A DNA stretch of 64,000 bases. Source: Cytidiella melzeri. Taxonomy: Eukaryota > Basidiomycota > Agaricomycetes > Polyporales > Irpicaceae. The stretch covers positions 1-64,000 of the forward strand of contig JABYQR010000186.1 in NCBI GenBank assembly GCA_022592445.1, read 5' to 3'. Under the pieces are notes generated by a model. It had not been told where the DNA came from, did no database searches, and worked only from the letters and a program-made list of their open reading frames with translations. The stretch's first letter is position 1. Every line of letters starts with the position of its first letter. Made by a program: the position numbers and the translations under genes. Positions 10,201 to 19,198 of the stretch are shown piece after piece.

Positions 10201-11696
10201 GGTCTGCAACAGAAAATAGTTTTGCCTTCCAGACGATAATCAGTATCAGAGCAAGTGCAAGGAAGTATTGCAGTTGCTCGCCTGGGAATCATAAGTGACA
10301 GGATAAGCCTCTGTGTATACCTCTCCATTGACGGTAATCCATTTAACAGGCATCACAAAATTCCGGTCATCGACTCTTGCTAATTCTTTGATGAAATAAT
10401 GTCGATGAGGCGCATTCTCCCAGTCGGTCCACATTGGTGAAAGTTCGTCGTAAGAGAGTTCTTCCACCCATTTTTTTCCTTGCCAGAACTCGCTGACTGG
10501 CCCTGCGACTTCAGGATAGATATGCAAGAGTGGTCTCACAAGCGGGTTTGCAAAGTCCTATGGCGAGTTTATTAGCTTGCTCTCTTCAATATTCCTGAAA
10601 GCATATCTACCAGGGCGATCAGCTTTGCAGGGTGGTTGGAAAAGAAATGATTTCCCAGCGACGAGGTATGATGCTCTGGTTGAAATTCGAGATTTTGATT
10701 CATTGCAGCCTGCTTCTTCCGCAGTAGGGCGAACGTCGGTACATCCGGAGTTCCGCACTCTTGCATTACCCATATAATGGCTTTGAGGTGATCGTCAGAT
10801 AATCGTAAGCGCGGCAAATTATCCAGCATATCAAGCATAAACAGCTAAGGTCCTTCACTCAACCTATTGCTCTGTAAACAGTGAACCATGGCAACTTACC
10901 GTCTTCGAATTATGCGGCACCCAGTCATCATTCTGTGGCATATGAAGCTCTTCGATGATGGGATCTTCCCCATCTTCATCATCGATCCCTGCATATCATA
11001 AGTGAAGTAAGTCACTATCTTCCTTCTCTCCAAAAAGTCAACAAATGCTTACCCAGCAGACGGAAGGCAGCTTCTATTTCAGTGAGGTTGGCATCCTCAC
11101 ATTCATCGTCGATACCCAGATCAGTGACCGAAGATGCTGCACAACCAAAGACACCTTGATCCTCGACCAGTCCTAAAAATTTGAGCTCTTGCTCAAGGGC
11201 TTTGCGCCCATCAACCTCATTGTTTCTCAGACTTGGGCCTGCTGAGAAGACAATATCCTCGCCATTCTCATCCAGGAAGTGAGACTCTTCAACTGTCATG
11301 TTATGGAAAGGGTCGTCAAAAGGCGGATTCAATGGAGATTCAGGAAGCCCCATTTCAATATCTGTGTCGAATTGGCCAAACAACTGCAGTGCAACAGGTC
11401 CAGAATTCGCCGAGCTTCCCCTGCCGGCTGAATCGACGCCCGTAGATTGTTGCTGTGCAGCCTGTGTCTCCGCTTCTTTGGCACGTCGGTGTGTAGCCGT
11501 CTTTATATGGGACACTTTTGAGCTTCTTTTCATAACAACATCTTTCGTCAGGGAGTGTTTTGTACAGACTTTGCACCGTATGTAACCTGATTGCTCGGGG
11601 ATTTCATCGAAGTCTGTTGATTGTAATGACACCCGACACAGAGAATAACTAATCTCAATACGGACCTGGCAGTTCTTGTTTCCGCGAAGGAGGCAT
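7234..11696 (-). CDS. Gene A1: large zinc-finger protein, transposase candidate
   Basis: Multi-exon gene read from ATG 11696 (MPPSRKQELP, exon 11696-11666; then 11613-11053; 10988 onward) to TAA at 7236-7234. The N-terminus has a CKVC...H...H zinc motif (BED-like). Later blocks are MLDNLPRLRLSDDHLKAII, DFANPLVRPLLHIYPE, SEFWQGKKWVEEL, DDVSGNVSKQ, EFSVRFVS, AVEILHSFLLGNDKYVW, LIGKHFK, RRFGPAILYSTE and a C-terminal QHDC...LNMHALHNA region. All have counterparts, in the same order, in gene A2 (52.6-57.6 kb). The product is roughly 1,100-1,300 residues; not every intron was resolved. One intron (10281-10226) appears to be GC-AG. No stop codon was seen inside the exons checked. Shares a 205-bp divergent promoter with B1. 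Function unknown; a transposase role is inferred from the flanking inverted repeats. Confidence 0.65.
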
Positions 11697-11901
11697 GTGC
11701 GCTCTGCAATGGTGTGGACTTTGCGCTGCAGAACTGAAGGAACAATGATTCCAGCGTAAATGCACGTGATGAATAACTTAAATGTTCGTTTTCAGGATAC
11801 ATTTTTTGCCCAAGTCCAACCACTTCATTCTTCTTTATCACCCTTTGCTTTCACTCTTTCTTTTTCTCTGCCCGCTTTCTCTTTTCTCTTTCATCTTTAC
11901 C
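11697..11901. promoter_or_regulatory. Shared divergent promoter of A1 and B1
   Basis: Only 205 bp separate the two start codons. The B1 side is pyrimidine-rich (TTTCACTCTTTCTTTTTCTC), a common feature just upstream of fungal start sites. No other motif identified. Confidence 0.45.
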
Positions 11902-13234
11902 ATGGTCCTGGCTGCTCCTCCTTCTATTGATGATCTTCTCAACAGAGCATCAATGTCGCCTTCGCCTCCACCCCCATCCTCTCACCGCAGCAGCTCCCCG
12001 TTGCCAAACCAGGCGCCAAATGATGAGGAGGATTCTTCTGTTGGCTCCGACGGACTCCGAGAGGGTTCTACTACTTCTGCCCCCTCACATTCGCGCAAGC
12101 GTCCTGCAGACGACCTGGAGCAGTTTGCTAAGTCTCATGGCCGCAACGTGAGACTTAAGGGTGATGCGCAAGAGGACTTGCGAAAGTTCTCAGCGGTTTG
12201 TTCATTTTAATTAGACGGGTTTCCCTGCTGACTCTTGCATGCTTGCAGTTGACGTTGGAACAGCAAATGGTCTGGGTCGCAGCTCGATTCCTTGCACAGG
12301 AGACCAAGCTTGACTCCATGCAAGTTGAGTCTGTCTATCAGATACCACCGAAGCTGGACGTATGTGCCAGTGCCCTCCTTCCTCCTTTCAAGTCTCAAAA
12401 TTTTGCCTATGCCAGGATCGCATCGAAACTTACACATTCCTTATGCTCGTAAGCCCAAGCATCTCCGCTTATGTCACCAATGATGGTCCGGTGAAATCAC
12501 TCATTGTAAGGTCTCGGAGTTCATCTTGCAGTTCGGTTCTGCTCACCCTTATGCTCCAGAAACACCTTGAGAAGACTCCGTCTTGGGGACTTACAGCGGA
12601 GGTGCAAAGTAACAAGCACAAGAAGAGAGTAATAACCACGAAGATCCGCTCGCGATTCAGTCACTGACGTAACAATATCAAGAAATTAGTATGTGTTCAA
12701 TTTCCCCGTCGTGCCGGTTCTAATCCCATACAGCTTAGACAATCAGTTTCTGCGCCGGTCATGGATATTGTCGCTCTATGTGAAGCCGTCCTTGCGCTTG
12801 GGGAAAAGGTCTCTACTGCCAAGCCTTCAATACAGTTAGCGGCACGATTCGCCTTCCTTGTGAGTTCATCAGCACGGACTGGATCTTTCTGCATGCAGCT
12901 TGAACTGACACATTGCATGTGTGATTTCAGCACAACGTTTATTGCACCAATATGGACACTCAAACCAAGAAAGTGGGAGACAACTACTGGAACCTCGTTG
13001 ATGCGAAGCTGGAGGAGATCAGAAACACAAAGGGGCCGGACGTGGACAAGATATCTCAGTGCGTAACATCTGACTCCTTGAACTCGTCAATGGTACTCAA
13101 GTTACCCTTTCAACAGAGCCTTTGGTATTATTCTTTGGGAGGATCGGAAGGTGTTTGGGAACATATCCCTCACCGAGCTGCCGGCCACATCGACAGATGC
13201 TTTTGACGGCGACAACGATGACGACGACACATAA
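11902..13234 (+). CDS. Gene B1: accessory protein of the A/B element, with in-frame TGA
   Basis: Seven exons (11902-12195, 12249-12359, 12416-12505, 12560-12688, 12734-12859, 12931-13058, 13117-13234) join in frame to 332 codons. Layout: a Ser/Pro-rich N-terminus (MVLAAPPSIDDLLNRASM), a basic stretch, LTLEQQMVWVAARFLAQETK, FLMLVSPSISAYV, AARFAFL, and DNYWNLVDAKLEEIRNTKG, ending in an acidic tail DGDNDDDDT. The exon-by-exon layout matches gene B2 (57799-59233), including the FAFL exon end and the YWNLVD/FWKYVD motif. TGA at 12665-12667 lies in frame (codon 201) in the segment equivalent to B2 NAMTRHRSDIKAI, so this copy may be dead or have a base error. It belongs to an expanded Agaricomycete family with no known function (possibly the one catalogued as DUF6698, from memory). 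Confidence 0.65.
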
Positions 13235-13861
13235 CAAGTCATCGCTCCTCCATTTTACTCTTCGCATACGGTACATGATCGTGCACGGTATTTGCATGCC
13301 ATTCACTTACCACTCTCATCATTTTAATGCACTATCCTTCCTCCAAACACACTATTAGAACGCACTTAATTCATTTACATTCGCGAGTACCATTACCGAT
13401 GTAATTACGAGTTGTTAATGAAATATTCCCCTGCTGTCGAGCACACCCCGTATATGTCCAACCCACAAAGAACTGTGGTCTATATCAGTGAGATCACAGG
13501 AGGCATTCTGGAAGCTTGACCAAAGGTATAATGAGATCGTTCGGGGATGACAGCGGGCAATCGCACCGAAAACGCTTGGAGGTCGTGACGAATGACAGCG
13601 AGAGGTCGCACAGGATTGAACAGGGAAATCCTGAAGAAGGCTTTGGATGATCGCCCAGGAAGGTAACGACACATCGAGACTGATGGAATGAGGAGGACTG
13701 GTGCGAGAGCCCGAGGCGATCATCGTGCAACATCATAGGATGGGTGCCCTCCCAGAATCTCCAGGAAGCCTATGATCTGAGTGCCAGGGATATCGGACGT
13801 CAAGGCGGTGAGATCTTAGTCATATGATCTGGATATAGAAGCTAGGATCTCACGCCAACCT
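13235..13861. other. Non-coding right end of the A/B element
   Basis: Lies between the B1 stop and the right inverted repeat. Minus-strand open frames at 13415-13736 overlap each other in several frames and show no family. Probably 3' UTR and subterminal transposon DNA. Confidence 0.4.
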
Positions 13862-13882
13862 CCGTGCAAAATGGTGGTGTAG
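13862..13882 (-). repeat. Right terminal inverted repeat of the A/B element
   Basis: Ends TGGTGGTGTAG, the inverted form of the left end. Followed by TGTT at 13883-13886, the same four bases that precede the left repeat. Confidence 0.65.
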
Positions 13883-14330
13883 TGTTCTAGCTCTATTGTT
13901 CTCCGTACCCTGGTCCTTGACAGTTACTCAGGTCCTTGACAGTTACCCTGGTCCCTTATTGTTCTATTGTTACTCCAGCCCCACAGTTACTTCAGTCCCT
14001 AGTGTGGGAACTTGTGCACAGACCACCCAGCCCCAGTATATAAAGTAGACCTTACCCTCCCTAGCTCTGCATCTTGACCTCTCTGTCATTTGCACTGCTA
14101 GGTGAGTTACTGCATGTAACTTAGTATCATACCATATTAACTCTGTCATTTGCACTGCTAGTATCTGGCCTTTGTGCCTACTTGCCTGCTTATCATTGAC
14201 TCTGACCTTGTTGTCGTTGTTGGAGATCCCTTTCCTCTTCCACCATCATCCATTCCACCCTTGTTTAGGGTTTAGCAGCATAACAGCAGTTGCTCCGCGA
14301 CAACTATCTCCCCTTCAAGTTTAACAACTA
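13883..14330 (+). repeat. Right half of the LTR-type region with promoter and leader intron
   Basis: Resumes the CTATTGTT-rich sequence cut at 7016. It has a TATATAAAG box at 14037-14045 and a duplicated 21-bp unit with an intron-like sequence between (see next entry). An end near CTCCGCGACA (about 14303) resembles the end of the solo LTR at 19198 (CTCCGTGTCA). The exact LTR boundary is not settled. Confidence 0.45.
14081..14161 (+). repeat. 21-bp direct repeat flanking a leader intron
   Basis: CTCTGTCATTTGCACTGCTA plus G occurs at 14081-14101 and again at 14141-14161, exactly 60 bp apart. The first copy is followed by GTGAGT (donor); the second ends in CTGCTAG (acceptor), preceded by ATATTAAC (branch-point-like). 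Splicing would remove one repeat copy precisely. Confidence 0.7.
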
Positions 14331-14411
14331 TCTGGTGAGTGTAACCTTAACTGTTACAGGCACCTCCGGGGGGTTAATCGTATTATCAATGAAGCCAATC
14401 AAGAGGCGGAA

Positions 14412-15468
14412 TTGGACTTGTACAGACGAAGGCCTCGTAACGTCAGCGCGGAAATCAGGGCGCATCAAACACAAACTTCTTCCAGGGTTAATGCTGCACC
14501 TCCTCGTCGATCTGCATTGCTGTCGCACCCTCATCCTCATCCTCATCCTACTCCAATGCCACCGCCTTTTGTGAGTGCAGGATTATCGCTTTGGGACATG
14601 GTTGCCCAAGCATTAAATAATTTTGCATCTCCACAGACTTCTTCAACTATGGTCAATCCGCCTACACCGTCATTCCGGATATTGTTAATGGTATGAACGG
14701 TTTAAATATCAGTTCACCAGTTTCTCATGATTCTTCAGAACCAGTAGTCCAGGCTGCTTCAGCTGCCGAGCCTACTTCGGTTCCGTCCTCTACTACTCAG
14801 GAGGAGGGACAGGTTGAAGATTCATGGCCAACGGTTTTGCTCCCCAACCAGTCATTCCCACTTTTTCATTTGACGACTGGGTCCACGTTGATCGTACCGA
14901 CACTAGGCCAGCTTTGCCTGTCTATCCGTGTGGTATGGTTTATGGCGTGGATGGACCAAAGGGGGAGGTATTCAGGCCGGAGCAAGTTTGTTCCATCCTC
15001 GCCATGCAACACGTCAACCATCCCAACTATACGCCCAATGAGCTGGTCTTACGCTCTAAGGGACTTGTTGATACAATGGTTGTTAGCATGGGCAACAAAT
15101 GTGAGCACTATCGTGAGATGGTCGAGGAGTTGGAGGAATTTGCAAAGTCCCAGCGGATCAAGGAGATCACAGCCTGTGCCCGGATCAACCTCAAGCTCAA
15201 GAGGGGACAGTGGCTGGACTGTGACAACATATGGAATACGTACTTCATCTCAATTGCAGACTTTCACACAGCGATGGAGGTCTTCAATGGTCGCAATCAT
15301 CTTAGCAATCACCAGCTGGTCTGGCTGACTCAGAGATGTATGGAGAAGAAGGAAGATTGGATGAGTATCTTTCATAGGGAGGAAGAATTCAAAGGTAAAA
15401 TGAAGGAGGTAAAGATTGAGCCCACTGAGCTCGAGCCTTCTTTAGAGCCTGGATTGTCTTCTCTTTGA
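14412..15468 (+). CDS. Unrecognised protein, probably gag-like ORF of the nested LTR element
   Basis: The 3' part (14824-15468) is a clean 214-codon frame: FSFDDWVHVDRTDTRPALPV, VYPCGMVYGVDGPKGEVFRP, HVNHPNYTPNELVLRSKGL, CARINLKLKRGQWLDCDNIW, FHTAMEVFNGRNHLSNHQLV, then a Lys/Glu-rich tail to TGA 15468. Upstream frames (14412-14570, LDLYRRRPRNVSAEIRAHQT, and 14693-14830) look like the start of the same protein separated by introns or frameshifts. I do not recognise the family. Its position just after an LTR-type promoter with a spliced leader suggests the first ORF of an LTR or non-autonomous element. Other possibility: a captured host gene. Confidence 0.4.
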
Positions 15469-15684
15469 ACGGACTCTCTGTAAATCAAACTATACCGCGC
15501 ACTGTATATTATAAAATATCGTGATGTGTACTCTTATACTTGTTACAAACGGTCATTTTTCATTAGCATAGTCCATAGTGTACTTGTATACTTTCTCTAT
15601 CTCTCTCTTGTTCTGCTTCGAGTCACAACCATAACGTAGCGCATTCTGAAGAACTTTTATGACTTTTCTTTACTTAGTTTGTAA
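15469..15684. other. AT-rich spacer
   Basis: Short non-coding stretch after the ORF above, T-rich, with no motif I can name. Probably the 3' end of the inserted DNA; the return to Copia sequence lies here or just upstream. Confidence 0.35.
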
Positions 15685-16253
15685 CGTTGTACTCTGGCTT
15701 CTTTAGCGTGTACAAATTCTGAATTGCACCTCTTTGACTCAGAGAACTTTTGTGACGTCGACAGTGTTGCAAGACCCTGTGATACACAACCGTGCCCTAA
15801 CCGCTATAGATATTTGTTTGAAGCAGATTCAAACAAAGTTTATAGAATTATTGCATTGGTAACACAGGACCGGTATCTTGAACTCTCTGAACATCAGAAA
15901 GAACTCATTAGAGGTTACATAGGATCTGTACTGCATCTTGACGTACCTGCTTTAGTCACTGCATACTTTCAAGACTTAGTAAATCATCGAGAATCAGAAC
16001 CACAGAACAACAAAACAGAAGTAGTGATAGATCAGGAACCATCAGAGATCATCACAGGCACAGCTTACATTGGTGACACATCCAATCAATCTCTAGATAA
16101 GAACTCAGATTCCGGAGAAAATACCGAAGTCAAAGATCTTCTAGAAGAAACTTCTAAACAGACGTCATCACCTGTAATTGCACCTGTAGTACCTCATATC
16201 TCTGAAGTGTACATTCCATACTACGACTTGATCCTTGATTGCTTTTGGTTATA
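15685..16253 (+). CDS. Pre-gag ORF of the Copia element (5' end missing)
   Basis: Open from 15685 to TAA at 16252-16254, overlapping the gag start codon by one base. The product includes ENFCDVDSVARPCDTQPC, RYRYLFEADSNKVYRIIALV, SEHQKELIRGYIGSVLHLD and a Ser/Glu-rich tail. No ATG opens it, so its beginning is upstream or was removed by the insertion that split the element. Possibly the right half of the ORF seen at 5439-6101. No family recognised. Confidence 0.4.
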
Positions 16254-17004
16254 ATGGCTGAACCAGGAAAGATTAGCGGTAGTCAAATGATTGTCTTTGA
16301 CAGTTCAAACTACAAGAAATGGTCCACCGCTATGATTGGCTTGTTCAGATATTCAAACACTTGGTTAATTGTGAATGGAACCGAAAAGAAACCTATCTTA
16401 CCTGCAGCAGCTACCAGTTCAGGTTCTGGTACGACTACTGCACCTCCTGACACTTCTGATGAGAAGAAGGAAATTAAGGATTGGGAAATTCGGAACCAAC
16501 GCGCTTTAGCTTATTTCAATATTTACCTTGACATTACTTTGCAATCCTATCTTGAAGGAGAGGATTTGGCCTCCGAAGTGTGGAAGAAATTGAAAACAGA
16601 CTTTGAAAAGACATCAGTCTTAGCAAGCTCTGTTGTGTTCAGAAAATCTACTTAGCTCAACTTTTGATGAGTCTAAGGATATGAACGTACAAATTCAAGG
16701 CTTCCATACTAAGATTGGAGATACCAAAGTTGCTGGGTTAGACCTTGATGATCAAATTAAAGTTCATATTCTTTTGTGGGCTTTACCAACGTCATATGCA
16801 ACTGCCATTTCTGCATACATTGGCACTGTTGCAAAACCCGAAGAAATTAAGTTTGACACGCTCAGCCCCAAGATACTTGCGGAAGAGTTACGTCAAAAGG
16901 GTTCAAACAGTGAAAATGCGAATTGGATTACGCAGACCACGTGTTTACCGAAGGAAAAATGCAAGAAGTGTGGGCTTTCTAACCACACTACGAGTCAGCA
17001 CTGA
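16254..17004 (+). pseudogene. Copia gag, broken
   Basis: ATG 16254 opens MAEPGKISGSQMIVFDSSNY, typical of Copia gag (UBN2-type) proteins: SNYKKWSTAMIGL, then WEIRNQRALAYFNIYLDITL. A one-base frameshift near 16645 separates it from DESKDMNVQIQGFH...VHILLWALP. A zinc-knuckle-like CKKCGLSNHTTSQH ends at an in-frame TGA (17002-17004), after which a basic linker (Lys/Gly/Gln-rich) continues to about 17170. Confidence 0.85.
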
Positions 17005-18439
17005 GATAAAGGGAAACCTAACCAGAACAAGTCTCGTGGTAATGGAAATAATCAGCAAGGATCTTCTACCAACAACAAGCAGGGTAACAAGGAGAATAAA
17101 GGAAAGAAAGGAGGACAACAAAAGAAGTCCAAAGGCAAAGGCAAAGACAAAGCGACTGTAAATAATCTTCAAGTAGATACCAAACCTGTCTCGAGCACGA
17201 TAATGAAATCATCAACGTTTCTCTTTATTCCACGTGTGAGACTGAAAGCGTTGAATGGCTCATTGACAGTGGTGCTACTAGTCACATTACCAATGAAATT
17301 GACAACTTTATCTTGTGTCAACCAGCAATGGTAGCAGGTACATGCTCTGTAGCAGGTAAAGATATGACTGTCAAAATATTGGGAAAAGGAACGGTTGTAC
17401 TTGACACAATCCTTGTGAAAGATAAAATACATCGCACAACTTTGAACAATGTCCTCTATATACCAGATGTGACTTCAAGATTCTTTTCTCCTTCTAAAGC
17501 ACTGCAACTAGGATGCACTAGCAGTGTTACATCGAAAGGATGGACAATTTATAATGAAGGAAAAGAGATTATAAATGGTCAACCTGATCATGCCGGACTT
17601 TATTGGATTAAAGGACGTCTAGTCAGGAAGATAGACTCAATTGATAAAGTTAGTTGTAATTATTATATGTTGTGGCATAATCGACTAGGACACCCAGGGA
17701 ATAAGATTGTCGAAAATCTTCACAAAGGAACAAAGGGATTAAAAGAAAAGATTCCTATTCCATCAACAATTTCTCTTTGTCACAGATGTCAAGTTGGAAA
17801 AGGAAAGAGACAACCGTTTCCACCATCTATGTTGAGAGCTACAGAAGTCCTTGAATTAACTCATTCCAATCTCATGGAATATTCTACAACTTCTATTGAT
17901 GGTTACGAATACGGTATGACTTGTCTTGATGATGCTTCTAGTCATGGGATGCTCTTTTATCTCAAGCACAAAGATGAAGCGTTCACAAGATTTAAAGAAT
18001 ACAAGTCATGGGCCGAAAACCAAACAGGAAAGAAGATGAAGAAGTTCAGATGTGATGGTGGAACAGAGTTCATTCATAATGAGTTCAAGGATTATCTGAA
18101 GAGAGTTTTCTGGGTATAAAACCAGATATCTCAATGCTTCATGTATTTGGATGTCGTGCATACGTCCATGTACCAATCAAGAGTCGTCAGAACAAGTTGT
18201 CACCAAAAGCAACTTCTATGATATTCGTTGGATATGAACCGGGTGTAAAAGGTTACCGGTTCTGGGATAAACAGCGAATCGTTATTGCTCGCAATGCAGT
18301 ATTTGACAAGACTCATTTCCCGTATCGTAAAGATATTACTCCTTCCAAACAACCTTTAGTTGGCGATAACAGTGATAATAACACTGTTCCTCCACATGAT
18401 AGTTTTTCACCTTTTGAAGACAATGATGAACAAGGTCAC

Positions 18440-19198
18440 TGTCATGGATGGCCTGACTAGCCCTTAATTTTCGCAATTTACCTCTTGTTTTTATCTATAA
18501 AACTCCGGGCTGCAGCTCAGCTGCAACCTTCTCTGCACAAACTCCTTTTGCAAATCTATTAAGCACCCGTATCACGTGGCTTAGACGCTCCACACGGTCA
18601 CATTACTTGCTACTACGTCACACTGGCATATGACTTAGATTAAGTAAGCCCACATGGCTACAAGCACATGGCTCAGCCCATAGCTAGAGTTTGATGTCAT
18701 AGATACCATTCACATGGACTCCTTTTGTTCTTTCCCTATTGTTCTCTTTATGGAAGGATGTTCTCACAGGTGTGGGAATGGAATACAATAGTTGGTCTCC
18801 TTTTAGATTGATTTTCTCACGAGTAGAGTTCTTGGCAAGGTCTAGACAATAGCTGTTGTTCTCCTTTAGGTAGTTCTTTTGTTCTTCATTCACATGGCTT
18901 CTTGCAAAGCCTGCCCTTAACATGGTCTGTGCGCAGGTCCCTGAAGTCTATATAAGCAGCTACATGTACGCTCCTAGCCCCCATCTCGACCTCTTGGTCT
19001 TTACTGGGCTAGGTAAGCAACACCCCTCTTGTACTACATAGCGAGTAGTATCAATACTAACTTGGTCTTTACTGGGCTAGATAACTTGTATAAAGTCTGA
19101 TAGCTGGTGAGAGCACTGTGCTAAACGCCTGCCACCACCTCCTTGTCAATATCCACATTGTGTCCCTGTCTGTCTCGTCGAGCCCTGTCTCCGTGTCA
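18440..19198 (+). mobile_element. Solo LTR inserted in the Copia pol gene
   Basis: A 759-bp sequence starting TGTCATGG and ending CCGTGTCA, flanked by GTCAC at 18435-18439 and 19199-19203. Removing it with one GTCAC rejoins pol in frame (EQGH then QDSDDGDDD), which proves the boundaries. It carries a TATATAAG box at 18949-18956 and a leader intron with a duplicated 20-bp unit. No coding sequence. It resembles the LTR-type region at 13.9-14.3 kb in layout and end sequence but not base for base. Confidence 0.9.
18993..19080 (+). repeat. 20-bp direct repeat flanking a leader intron
   Basis: CTTGGTCTTTACTGGGCTAG occurs at 18993-19012 and 19061-19080. The first copy is followed by GTAAGC (donor at 19013). 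The second is preceded by a perfect TACTAAC branch point (ends 19061) and ends in GGGCTAG (acceptor). Splicing would remove exactly one copy. Confidence 0.7.

Larger units (their letters stand above)
7017..13882. mobile_element. Two-gene DNA transposon candidate with terminal inverted repeats
   Basis: The ends are inverted repeats starting CTACACCACCA, with 18 of 21 positions identical between 7017-7037 and the reverse complement of 13862-13882. TGTT lies directly outside each end (7013-7016 and 13883-13886), a possible 4-bp target duplication. Inside are just two genes in divergent orientation: A1 (minus, 7234-11696) and B1 (plus, 11902-13234), filling most of the 6,866 bp. The ends flank exactly this gene pair and lie in matching CTATTGTT-rich DNA. 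I do not recognise a named superfamily. The A protein has a BED-like N-terminal zinc motif, which fits a transposase, but no catalytic triad was proven. Confidence 0.6.
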
